Assembly (NCBI GenBank): GCA_963798275.1
Contig: CAWCTB010000040.1
Span: 1-15,751 of the forward strand
Source: CAWCTB01 sp963798275
Lineage (GTDB): Bacteria; Acidobacteriota; Terriglobia; Terriglobales; Acidobacteriaceae
DNA length: 15,751 nucleotides
Direction: 5' to 3'
This document shows positions 1-7,832 of this stretch, one piece after another. The notes beneath the pieces are model-generated. The model was not told the origin of the DNA. It saw nothing but the letters and a program-made list of their open reading frames with translations, and searched no databases. Numbering within the stretch: position 1 is the stretch's first letter; each line of letters starts with the position of its first letter. The position numbers and the translations under genes were made by a program.

Positions 1-337
1 GACAGATACATCTTGCCGTCGCGAATGACCGTGTCGATGAGGGAGGAATTGGCGAGGTTTGGCGGCGGGATAGTGCGGCTTGCAATGGTGGTTGCTAAGA
101 CTTGGGGAAGGATGATTGACCCTTGGTGTAGTCCTGGTCAGAGTACAAATGTGCATTGTTCTGCGGCTTGGGTGCCTGCGGCATGGCCTCCACCGGCGCT
201 GGGGCGACAGTTGGCAGGTTTGCCTGGCTGCTTTGCGGAGCGGCGTTCTGGGCAAAGCTTGTGGTCGCGATTAGCGCCACCAGAGTCAGCCTAAGCACCT
301 TACTGGCGGCTGACTTTACCGAATTAGAAACGGACAT
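1..337 (-). CDS. TolC-family outer-membrane efflux protein, N-terminal part (frameshifted, cut by window edge)
   Basis: The ATG at 337-335 is preceded by a GGGAG ribosome site seven bases upstream on the minus strand. The first ~30 residues form a signal peptide ending near 'TTSFAQ', followed by a Pro/Ala/Gln-rich linker. As sequenced the frame stops at 97-95, after 80 residues. Reading on one base out of frame gives '...LATTIASRTIPPPNLANSS' and then 'LIDTVIRDGKMYLS' to the window edge. That is the usual opening of acidobacterial TolC-like proteins, just before the 'DAIALALENN' helix of the family. Adding one C to the run at 107-104 joins the halves as 'SSFPQVLATT'. The product would be an outer-membrane channel subunit of a tripartite efflux or type I secretion complex, but no partner pump gene is visible. 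The family call rests on about 30 residues past the shift. Confidence 0.6.
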
Positions 338-591
338 TCCTTCGCTCCCAAATATGACATTGGACTTCGTGTGCTTCAGTTGTTCGCAAATATCCTGTCG
401 CCTACCACTAATACGGAGGAGAATTCGCGAAGGTTCAATCCCAAGATGAATTCAGAGGTGGACGAATTTTGAAATCAACCTCGTAAGTTGTATAAAATGA
501 AATAGTATAGCTGACGGAAGGGGCCTGCTGGAAGCTTTACACAGCTTTACAGAGTGGGGCAGCACGCATGTCCCACATCTGAAACGTATTT
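338..591. other. Intergenic spacer between divergent tolC-like gene and truA
   Basis: This 254-bp AT-richer spacer separates two divergent genes. It holds the ribosome site of the minus-strand gene, a good plus-strand promoter near 469-496, and a short tandem repeat (agctttacac / agctttacag) at 533-552 in the presumed truA leader. I see no convincing minus-strand promoter, RNA gene or small coding region. Confidence 0.6.
469..496 (+). promoter_or_regulatory. Sigma70-type promoter upstream of truA
   Basis: TTGAAA at 469-474 and TATAAA at 491-496 are separated by 16 bases. Each hexamer matches the bacterial housekeeping consensus at five of six positions. Transcription would start near 503, leaving a leader of about 100 bases before truA. 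This is the best promoter match in the window and would also drive the aldehyde dehydrogenase behind truA. Confidence 0.6.
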
Positions 592-606
592 TTGACAACC
601 ACGGAC

Positions 607-1400
607 GTGAGTCGAAACCTTAAGATCACGCTGGCCTACGACGGCTCGGAGTTTCACGGTTGGCAGATTCAGCCGGAACTGCAGACTGTGCAGGGCATCC
701 TGGCGGAAGGTCTGGAACGGATTACCGGCGAAAACGTGCTGCCACAAGGCTCGGGACGCACCGACGCGGGGGTGCATGCCTTGGCGCAGGTGGCCTCGGT
801 GAAGCTGGAATCGCCCATCCCGGAGCGTGGATTGATGGTGGCGCTCAACGACGTTCTTCCTCCGGCAATTCGGATACGTTCCGTAGAGGAGGTCGAAGAA
901 AGCTTTCATGCCCGTCATTCGGCCAAGGCCAAGACGTACAAGTACCGCATCTTCCGCGATGACATCTGTCCGCCGTTTCTGGCGCGGTATGTGTATCACG
1001 ATCCGTATCCCATGAATGAAGAAGCGATGATGCGGGCCTCGGAGCATGTGGTCGGCAGCCACGACTTCACGTCGTTTGCCGCCTCGGACCCCTACCGGGC
1101 AGCACGAATGACGGAGGTGAAACCGGAAGCGGTCGGCGCAAGCGTCGCGTATGCTCCCTCGAACACGCGAACCATTTATTCTTCACTGTGGATGAGGAGC
1201 AACGACGAACTGGTGTACACGGTCCGCGGAGACGGCTTCCTGCACCACATGGTGCGTAACCTGGTGGGTACCTTTTTGCAGATCGGCAAAGGCTCGCTGC
1301 GCGCGAGCGACGTACCCGAGATCATCCGGGCTCGCGATCGAAGCGCCGCCGGTCCCACCGCCCCCGCCAGCGGGCTGTATCTGGTAAAGTGGAGTACTGA
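607..1400 (+). CDS. truA: tRNA pseudouridine(38-40) synthase TruA (3' end frameshifted)
   Basis: TruA isomerises uridines 38-40 in the anticodon arm of several tRNAs. The sequence shows 'LKITLAYDGSEFHGWQ' at the N-terminus, the catalytic motif 'GSGRTDAGVHA' with the nucleophile Asp53, 'FHARHSAKAKTYKYRI', 'GSHDFTSFAA' and 'GFLHHMVRNLVGTF', all in family order. A GTG at 607 gives 264 residues and a TTG at 592 gives 269; E. coli TruA has 270. Neither start has a clear ribosome site. An in-frame stop at 580-582 limits the start. As sequenced the frame runs past the normal end into the next gene and stops at 1554. One extra G near 1389-1390 would change the tail from 'LVKWSTEM' to 'LVKVEY' plus TGA at 1398-1400, the expected TruA end. 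Confidence 0.9.
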
Positions 1401-1401
1401 A

Positions 1402-2978
1402 ATGGCGACGCAATCAGAAGCACTGGTCAAGAACACCGTGGTGACGACTAATCCTGCCACCGGGGAAGTGCTGGCGGAATTGCCCATCGCCGGCGCTGCG
1501 GGGGTGCTGAGCGCGGTGGAGCGCCCGCCACGCGCAGGCCGCGTGGCAGGCTAAAACCGTCCGGGAAAGAATCGCAGTCCTGAAGAAATTTCAGTCGGCT
1601 CTGCGCCAGCAGGCGCGGGAGCTGGCGCGACTGATCTCGCGCGAAGCCGGCAAGCCGACGGTCGAGGCGCTTTCGACCGAGGTGCTGGTGGTGCTGGATG
1701 CGGCCGAGTTTTGCATCCGCAACGCGCATGCCTTTTTGCGCGATAAGCCGCTGCCTCACGGCAACCCGGCGATGAAGACCAAGCGCGGCAAGCTGGTGCG
1801 CGAGCCGTACGGGGTGATCGGCATCATCTCGCCGTGGAACTATCCCTTCTCGACTCCGGCGGTTGAGACCCTGGGCGCGCTGGTCACCGGCAACGCGGTG
1901 GTCATCAAGCCGTCGGAATATACCCCGCTGGTGGCGCTGGAGCTGCCGAAGTTGCTGCAGAGCGCAGGTCTGGATCCGGCGCTGGCACAGGTGGTGGTGG
2001 GCGATGGCTCGACCGGCGCGGCGCTGGTTCAGTCGGCGATCGACAAAGTCATCGTCGACGGGAAGCGTCGCCACCGGACGGCGCGTCGCGGAAGTGGCGG
2101 CGAACCGTCTGCTCCCTGTAGTGCTGGAGTTGGGCGGGAAAGATCCCATGATCGTGCTCGAGGACGCGAACCTCGACGTGGCCTCGAGTGGAGCGATGTG
2201 GGGCGCGTTCATGAATGCCGGGCAAACCTGCCTGTCGGTCGAGCGCTGTTACGTTCATCGCCGCGTCTACGGAGCGGTTCCTCGATCTGTGTAAAGAGAA
2301 GATCGAAAAGTTGCGCGTCGGCAACGGGCTGGAGTCTGAAGTCGAGATGGGCCCGCTGATCAGCCAGCGCCAATTGCGAACCGTCGAAGAACATGTGGAC
2401 GACGCCGCGGCGCGAGGTGCGCGGCTGCTGGCCGGGGGAAGAGCTTGCACGAGCTAGGCGAGAACTTCTACGCGCCGACGCTGCTGGCCGATGTGACCCA
2501 CGAAATGAGGATCATGCGCGAAGAAACCTTTGGGCCGGTGCTGCCGGTTGCGCCCTTCGATACCGAAGACGAAGCGGTGGCGCTGGCCAACGACAGCGAC
2601 TTCGGACTGGCCGCCAGCGTGTGGACACGTGACCGCCGTCGGGGTGAAGCCGTAGCGCGCCGGGTGAAGGCGGGAACGGTGATGATCAACGACGCGATCT
2701 CGTGTTTTGGTATCGCCGAAGCGCCGCACGGCGGCTTCAAGTTAAGCGGTATCGGACGAACCCACGGCAAGCTGGGGCTGTCGGAGATGGTGCAGATCAA
2801 GTACATCGACAGCGATTTGCTGCCCAACATGCGAAAGGTTTGGTGGTATGGGTACGGTAAGGAGTTTCAGTCGCAGATTGAGTCGATGATCGATTTCATG
2901 TTCGCCTCGAAGCTGGGCGTGAGACTGAAGGGAGGCCTTCGTTCGGCGGGGGCGCTGTGGCGCAGCAACCGGATCTGA
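1402..2978 (+). CDS. NAD(P)-dependent aldehyde dehydrogenase (four frameshifts as sequenced)
   Basis: This enzyme oxidises an aldehyde to a carboxylate using NAD(P). Family motifs occur in order across three reading frames: 'TTNPATGEVLAELPIA', 'EPYGVIGIISPWNYPF' with the oxyanion Asn, 'VVIKPSEYTP', 'VVLELGGKDPM' with the general-base Glu, 'NAGQTCLSVERCYV' with the catalytic Cys codon at 2229-2231, 'MREETFGPVLPV' and 'APHGGFKLSGIGR'. The frame breaks near 1522-1529 (GC missing), 2057 (extra G), 2271-2272 (extra G) and 2434-2438 (G missing). Undoing these gives about 525 residues without internal stops. The last ~50 residues ('KVWWYGYGKEF', then a basic tail) extend past the usual dehydrogenase core. 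The ATG lies one base after the corrected truA stop, so the genes are probably co-transcribed. The substrate cannot be told from sequence. Confidence 0.85.
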
Positions 2979-3024
2979 CGAGCAAATCCGGATGGCAGAT
3001 CGTCTGGGATACAATATCGGGTTC

Positions 3025-3381
3025 ATGGCCACAGCGACGATGCCCGATCAAGCCGAGACCGTACCCCAGCAGCTTCCCAACCATAAGGTCAAGTACAAGA
3101 AGCCCTTGCAGCGCGCCTGCAACGAGAAAGACGCGAAGGGCAAAATCTGCGCCGGACATCTGAAGCGCTGGTTCTACCTGGCTGACGTGATCGAGCAGGC
3201 GTGCGGCGACGTCCGCAAGGCATATGGAGATCGGGCGGAGCTATACCGTTGCGAGCACTGCAAGACGATCTATCTGCCTGGTCCCGAGGAGCCGCGCGGC
3301 AAGAATGTGGCGGGATTTGGCCAGAAGTCGATCTTTGGCGTGACCGTCGTGCCCAAGACTCCGCCTGGCGAAAGCAAGTGA
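3025..3381 (+). CDS. Conserved-looking Cys-rich small protein, possible zinc ribbon, function unknown
   Basis: I do not recognise this 118-residue protein. It is soluble, basic and has no signal peptide or membrane segment. Cysteines at 32 and 42 ('ACNEKDAKGKICAGH', with His45) and at 76 and 79 ('YRCEHCKTIYLPG') look like the two knuckles of a zinc-binding fold. Cys60 lies in the helix-like stretch between them. The C-terminus ('GFGQKSIFGVTVVPK') may form strands. The frame is open from 2992, but that ATG has no better context. I prefer the ATG at 3025 because a TACAAT element at 3010-3015 ends just 9 bases upstream, which would make the message nearly leaderless. The gene starts 46 bases after the aldehyde dehydrogenase. 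A nucleic-acid or structural role is possible but not shown. Confidence 0.65.
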   Translation: MATATMPDQAETVPQQLPNHKVKYKKPLQRACNEKDAKGKICAGHLKRWFYLADVIEQACGDVRKAYGDRAELYRCEHCKTIYLPGPEEPRGKNVAGFGQKSIFGVTVVPKTPPGESK

Positions 3382-3405
3382 GCTGGGCAGCGAATTGAAT
3401 GCAGC

Positions 3406-3427
3406 GATGCGAGGTGATGCTCGCATC
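3406..3427. repeat. Perfect hairpin after the Cys-rich gene
   Basis: GATGCGAG at 3406-3413 and CTCGCATC at 3420-3427 form a perfect 8-bp stem with a 6-base loop, 25 bases after the stop of the Cys-rich gene. No T-run follows, so it is a weak candidate for an intrinsic terminator. It could equally be a protein-binding palindrome upstream of the LeuA-like gene. Confidence 0.45.
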
Positions 3428-3516
3428 CATACAGTATGTTCGTCAGCGCTGTGGGGGCGCTGGGCGCAAGCGGCGATCGAGCCGCGTCTGCGTATATCGA
3501 ATGCTGGAAGGTTCGT

Positions 3517-4779
3517 GTGTCCAACGTTTCTGAGCTGATCTACGACTGGAACAAGGTCTACGCGGCCTCGATGAAGCCGTCCGGCAGAGTGCTGCTGAAC
3601 GACGAATCGCTGCGCGACGGCCTGCAGTCGCCATCGGTGCGCGATCCTTCCATCGAAGAGAAAATCGAAATTCTGCACCTGATGGAGCAGCTCGGGATCA
3701 ACTCGCTCGACATCGGGCTGCCGGGAGCCGGTCCGCGCGCGGTCGCCCATTGCGAAGCCCTGGCACGAGAGATTGGCCGGGCGAAGCTCAAGATCAAGCC
3801 GAACTGCGCCGCCCGCACCCACGAGAACGACATTCGCCCCATCGCTGAGATTGTGCAGCGTACTGGCGTGCCGATTGAGGCGGCGACGTTCATTGGATCG
3901 AGCCCGATACGCCGCTACACCGAGGACTGGACCGACGACTTCCTGCTGCGGACGACGGAACATGCGGTGAAGTTTGCCGTGTCACTTGGACTCGGCGTCA
4001 TGTACGTCACCGAGGACACCACGCGCTGCGATCCGGAGACGATCCAGCGCCTCTACAGTACGGCGATTAATTGCGGAGCAAAGGCGATCGTGGTCTGCGA
4101 TACCACGGGACACGCGACGCCCATGGGCACGGTGGCGCTGATCCACTTTGTGGTGAATGAGGTGGTCAAGCCGAGCGGGGCGCAAGTACGAGTGGAATGG
4201 CACGGGCACTGCGACCGTGGACTGGCGGTGGCCAATTCCATTGCCGCCCTGGTCGCCGGAGCGGAAGTAGTTCACGCCACGGCGTGCGGCATCGGCGAGC
4301 GCGTAGGCAACACGCAGATGGACCAGATGCTGGTGAACTTGAAGCTGCTGGGAATTGAGCCGTGGGCCTCACAGGACCTGAGCCGCCTTAAGGACTACTG
4401 CGAGGCCGTGTCGAAGGCGACCGGCATTCCGATTCCGAAGAATTATCCGGTGGTGGGCGACGATGCTTTCCGCACCGGAACGGGCGTGCACGCGGCGGCA
4501 GTCATCAAGGCATACCGCAAGAACGACATCGAACTGGCCAACAGCATCTACTCCGGCGTGCCGTCGCACTACTTCGGTATGGAGCAGGTAATCGAGATTG
4601 GGCCGATGAGCGGCAAGTCAAACGTTTACTTCTGGCTGGAGCGGCGTGGGATTGCCGCAACCGAGGAGTTGGTCGACAGGATATTTCAGCGCGCGAAGAA
4701 CTCCGACCGCATGCTGAGGGACGAGGAAATCCTGGAATGCTGCCGCCCCGCTATCGTTCCGTCTTCCGTAGCTTCCTAA
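3517..4779 (+). CDS. LeuA/DRE-TIM family acyltransferase or lyase (2-isopropylmalate synthase-like)
   Basis: DRE-TIM enzymes join acetyl-CoA to a 2-oxoacid, or cleave similar products, on a TIM barrel with a divalent metal. The signature 'LLNDESLRDGLQSPS' (residues 26-40) carries the metal Asp and catalytic Arg. 'EWHGHCDRGLAVANS' supplies the metal His229 and His231, with Cys where Asn is usual in LeuA. 'GIGERVGNTQMDQMLVNL' matches the GxGERxGN strand. The preferred GTG start at 3517 follows a GGAAGG ribosome site by five bases and gives 420 residues; an ATG at 3436 would add 27 unlike-family residues. Full LeuA proteins are ~500 residues or more, so the C-terminal regulatory LeuA dimer domain that binds leucine seems absent. 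Substrate could be 2-oxoisovalerate, pyruvate, 2-oxoglutarate or an HMG-like acyl-CoA. No leuBCD genes lie nearby. Confidence 0.75.
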   Translation: MSNVSELIYDWNKVYAASMKPSGRVLLNDESLRDGLQSPSVRDPSIEEKIEILHLMEQLGINSLDIGLPGAGPRAVAHCEALAREIGRAKLKIKPNCAARTHENDIRPIAEIVQRTGVPIEAATFIGSSPIRRYTEDWTDDFLLRTTEHAVKFAVSLGLGVMYVTEDTTRCDPETIQRLYSTAINCGAKAIVVCDTTGHATPMGTVALIHFVVNEVVKPSGAQVRVEWHGHCDRGLAVANSIAALVAGAEVVHATACGIGERVGNTQMDQMLVNLKLLGIEPWASQDLSRLKDYCEAVSKATGIPIPKNYPVVGDDAFRTGTGVHAAAVIKAYRKNDIELANSIYSGVPSHYFGMEQVIEIGPMSGKSNVYFWLERRGIAATEELVDRIFQRAKNSDRMLRDEEILECCRPAIVPSSVAS

Positions 4780-4860
4780 GCGCGTAAATCAAAGCGTCGC
4801 TATCAACCGGCGGTTCGGCTTGGGTTCACTCCAGGCAACGGGTTAGTATGGGGCATTCGC

Positions 4861-6138
4861 ATGGCCCTTGGACCATCAGAACGCGCGTTCCTCCGTGGAG
4901 CCCTTCCCCTCAGCGATTCGCAAAGCTCGCGCTCGGCGCAGCAGCAAATCGATCAGGTCGCGGAACTGCGCGGTGTGCATGCAGCGTTTGCCTGGTTCCG
5001 TTCTCACGCTCGCGAGCTGGAGGACCAGCAACTGGAGGTCACTGCCATTCCCGCGCCTCCGTGGGGTGAAGCTGCCCGCTGCGATTGGCTGCGGCAAAGG
5101 TACGAGACTCTCGGCCTGGCGGAAGTTCACCAGGACGAATTAGGCAACGTCTTCGGCATACGTTCCGGGGTTGACTTGCAGGCGCCTTTCGTTGCCTTGA
5201 GCGCACATCTGGACACGGTTTTTCCTGCCGGCACTCCCATTCAAGTGAAGCGCGAAGCCAGCAAGCTGTACGGACCGGGTATGTCCGACAACGGCTCCGG
5301 CATTGTCGCTCTGCTGGCGCTGGCCGGCGCCATGCGCGACGCCGGCATCCCAAACGTCGCTCCAATCCTCTTCATCGGAAATGTCGGTGAGGAGGGCGAA
5401 GGCGATTTGCGGGGTATGCGCCACATCTTCCAGCAGCAGAAGTGGCGCGAGTCGATTGCCACGCTGATTGCGCTGGACGGAGCGGGTGTGGACACCATTA
5501 TCGCCGAGGGTCTGGGCAGCCGGCGTTACGAAGTCAGCGTGCGCGGCAGCGGCGGCCATTCCTGGAGCGACTTCGGACTGGCCAATCCCATCGTTGCCCT
5601 GGCGCGCATCGTCGAGCGCTTCACTCGTACTCCGGTGCCTCCAACTCCGAAGACGACCTACAACATCGGCATGATTCAGGGTGGCACATCGGTCAATTCG
5701 ATCCCGCAGTCGGCCACCATGCGCGTCGACACGCGCTCAGCGTCGGTCGAGGAACTGGATCGGTTGGAGCGCGAGCTGCGGAAAACCGTCGCCGACATCG
5801 TCGCCGCGATGCCCGGCCGCAACCGGAAGGAAGTCCTAACGGCTGAGGTGCAGGTTATCGGAGACCGGCCTGCAGCCGACCTCCCGGCAAGTTCGCACCT
5901 GCTGAAGATGATTCGCGCGGTCGATGCTCAACTGAACAATTCCGCCCGTATTCAGCGCGCTTCCACCGACGCCAACATTCCGCTGTCGCTGGGGCTGGAA
6001 GCCATCGCCATCGGTGCGGGCGGCAGCGGCGGCGGGGCCCACACCCTGAACGAGTGGTACGATCCCACGGGGCGCGACCTGGGCTTGAAACGCATCCTTT
6101 TACTCACCCTCTCGCTGTGTGGAGTGGCCGAAGAATGA
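4861..6138 (+). CDS. M20 family metallopeptidase (dizinc aminoacylase/tripeptidase-like)
   Basis: M20 enzymes are cytoplasmic dizinc exopeptidases or amidohydrolases acting on small peptides or N-acyl amino acids. The full residue set is visible: 'SAHLDTV' (ligand His116, Asp118), 'GPGMSDNGSGIVALL' (bridging Asp143), 'GNVGEEGEGDLRGM' (catalytic Glu177, ligand Glu178), Asp206 in 'ALDGAG', the lid-domain 'SGGHSWSDFG' and the late ligand His394 in 'GGAHTLNEWYD'. At 425 residues it is a normal length and has no signal peptide. The ATG at 4861 has only a GGGG ribosome-like tract at 4850-4853, and a possible TTGGGT-18-TAGTAT promoter at 4820-4849 ends just upstream, so the transcript may be almost leaderless. 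The last codons overlap the next gene's start. Sequence alone does not separate PepT-like, carboxypeptidase G2-like and aminoacylase activity. Confidence 0.88.
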   Translation: MALGPSERAFLRGALPLSDSQSSRSAQQQIDQVAELRGVHAAFAWFRSHARELEDQQLEVTAIPAPPWGEAARCDWLRQRYETLGLAEVHQDELGNVFGIRSGVDLQAPFVALSAHLDTVFPAGTPIQVKREASKLYGPGMSDNGSGIVALLALAGAMRDAGIPNVAPILFIGNVGEEGEGDLRGMRHIFQQQKWRESIATLIALDGAGVDTIIAEGLGSRRYEVSVRGSGGHSWSDFGLANPIVALARIVERFTRTPVPPTPKTTYNIGMIQGGTSVNSIPQSATMRVDTRSASVEELDRLERELRKTVADIVAAMPGRNRKEVLTAEVQVIGDRPAADLPASSHLLKMIRAVDAQLNNSARIQRASTDANIPLSLGLEAIAIGAGGSGGGAHTLNEWYDPTGRDLGLKRILLLTLSLCGVAEE

Positions 6139-7832
6139 ACGTGCCATCTGTGCCGTACCTGCTTTTCTTTTTGATGTTGTCCTTCAACATCGCATCAGCC
6201 ACCGGTCAAAGTTCTAGTGTGCCCGATATCATTTTCGTTAACGGCGATATCTACACCCAGGCCACGCCTGCGCGCGCCCAGGCAATTGCCGTGCGCGACG
6301 GGCGCGTAGTTGCCATCGGTTCGAACGACACGGTCTTGAAGCTGAAGCAAAAAGACACCGAAGTTGTCGATCTGGGCGGCCACTTCGTCATGCCGGGATT
6401 CAATGACGCACACTGCCACCTGGCATCCGGCGGGATGCGCCAGCTTGAGGTCGACCTTACCGGGACCAAGTCGCTCGCCGAGATGCAGCAGAGGATCGCC
6501 GCCCACGCGAAAACAGCGGCCCCGGGGGAATGGATTCAGGGTGGAGGCTGGGACCACACTCTATGGGCCAGCCAGCAGTTGCCGACGAAACAGGATCTCG
6601 ATGCGGTGACGAGTGGGCATCCGGCAATTTTCGTCCGAGTGGACGGCCACATTGCGGTGGCGAACTCGGCGGCATTGCAGGCTGGGGGTGTGACCGGCCA
6701 GACAGTAGCTCCGCAGGGCGGGAAGATCGACCTCGATGCCCAGGGACAGCCGACGGGCATCGTCCGGGAGTCGGCGCAGGGGCTGGTTTATTCCAAGGTG
6801 CCGTCGCCAACCCCATCCCAGCGCCGTCGCGCTGCGGAGCTGGCGCTGGCAAATGCGGCTCGATCGGGAATCACCTCGGCGCAGGACAATTCGGACTGGG
6901 AAGATTTCCTGATCTACGAAGAACTGGAGCGCGAGGGCAAGCTGACTCTCAGGATCAGTGAATGGCTTCGCTTCAAGGATTCTCTTGACCTGCTGGAAAA
7001 GCACCGGGCACATCATCCGGCAAGCGATCCCATGCTGCACACCACCATGCTGAAGGGTTTCATGGACGGATCGCTGGGTTCGCGGACCGCAGCCTTGCTG
7101 GCTCCCTATTCCGACGATCCCGCCAACTCCGGGCTGGCGCAGTACGAACAGCCGACGTTGAACCGCATGGCAGTGGAACGGGTTGCCGCAGGGTTCCAGT
7201 TGGGCTTTCACGCCATCGGTGACCGCGCCGCGCAGATGGCGCTTTATGCCTTTGCCGAAGCCGAGCGCAACGCCCGTGCGAAGGGCCTGCCAGCCGGCAA
7301 GTCTCCGGATGCTTTGCGCCTGCGCATTGAGCACGACCAGGTGATCGCACCAGACCAGTTCCAACAGTATCGGAAGCTGGGTGTCATTGCCTCGGTGCAG
7401 CCCAATCATCTGCTGACCGACATGAACTGGGCAATGGAGCGCATCGGACCGGTGCGAGCCAAGACGTCCTACCCGTGGAAGCAGTTCCTGGACAGCGGCG
7501 TGCGGCTGGCGTTTGGCACCGACTATCCCGTCGAACCCATCACGCCCTTTCGCGGCGTCTATGCAGCCGTCACCCGTAAGAACGAAGCCGGCACGAAGGA
7601 GTATTTTCCCGAGCAGAAGCTGAACATCGCGCAGGCACTAGCGGCCTACACCACCGGCTCAGCGTATGCTGAATTCGCGGAACATGAGAAGGGTACGCTG
7701 ACGCCGGGAATGCTAGCCGATTTCGTAGTGCTCGACCGCGATCTGACCAAGGTTGCACCGCCGGAGATCCTAAAGACCCAGGTACTGCGCACAGTGGTGG
7801 GTGGAAAGACGGTCTACAGTTCAGGCCACTAG
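6135..7832 (+). CDS. Secreted metal-dependent amidohydrolase, YtcJ-like (Amidohydro_3)
   Basis: These enzymes hydrolyse C-N bonds of amides or cyclic ureides at a TIM-barrel metal site. The ATG at 6135 shares ATGA with the M20 stop and gives 565 residues; the frame is open back to 6054, but that stretch is M20 coding sequence. Residues 1-25 form a signal peptide ('LLFFLMLSFNIASATGQS'), so the product is exported, unlike its neighbour. 'FVMPGFNDAHCHLASGG' carries metal His93 and His95, 'GEWIQGGGWDHTLW' is typical of YtcJ, 'LKGFMDGSLGSRTA' holds Lys307, 'GFHAIGDRAAQ' His359, 'LRIEHDQVI' His400 and 'LAFGTDYPVEP' the catalytic Asp463. All key positions are present. The four-base overlap implies translational coupling, perhaps to a shared amide or peptide pathway split across the membrane. 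The substrate is unknown. Confidence 0.88.
   Translation: MNVPSVPYLLFFLMLSFNIASATGQSSSVPDIIFVNGDIYTQATPARAQAIAVRDGRVVAIGSNDTVLKLKQKDTEVVDLGGHFVMPGFNDAHCHLASGGMRQLEVDLTGTKSLAEMQQRIAAHAKTAAPGEWIQGGGWDHTLWASQQLPTKQDLDAVTSGHPAIFVRVDGHIAVANSAALQAGGVTGQTVAPQGGKIDLDAQGQPTGIVRESAQGLVYSKVPSPTPSQRRRAAELALANAARSGITSAQDNSDWEDFLIYEELEREGKLTLRISEWLRFKDSLDLLEKHRAHHPASDPMLHTTMLKGFMDGSLGSRTAALLAPYSDDPANSGLAQYEQPTLNRMAVERVAAGFQLGFHAIGDRAAQMALYAFAEAERNARAKGLPAGKSPDALRLRIEHDQVIAPDQFQQYRKLGVIASVQPNHLLTDMNWAMERIGPVRAKTSYPWKQFLDSGVRLAFGTDYPVEPITPFRGVYAAVTRKNEAGTKEYFPEQKLNIAQALAAYTTGSAYAEFAEHEKGTLTPGMLADFVVLDRDLTKVAPPEILKTQVLRTVVGGKTVYSSGH

Noticed and set aside
533..552. Tandem agctttacac/agctttacag as a regulatory iteron
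   Set aside because: Only two short copies exist and no partner gene suggests a binding protein; chance is a sufficient explanation.
592..1554. A 320-residue TruA protein with a novel C-terminal extension
   Set aside because: The extension is the N-terminus of the aldehyde dehydrogenase; a single missing G removes the normal TruA stop.
6054..6134. 27-residue extension of the amidohydrolase
   Set aside because: These bases encode the M20 C-terminus in another frame; the ATG at 6135 gives a clean signal peptide and an ATGA overlap.
6561..7409. Minus-strand 282-residue open frame inside the amidohydrolase gene
   Set aside because: Its composition is typical of antisense shadow frames and it overlaps fully conserved motifs on the plus strand.
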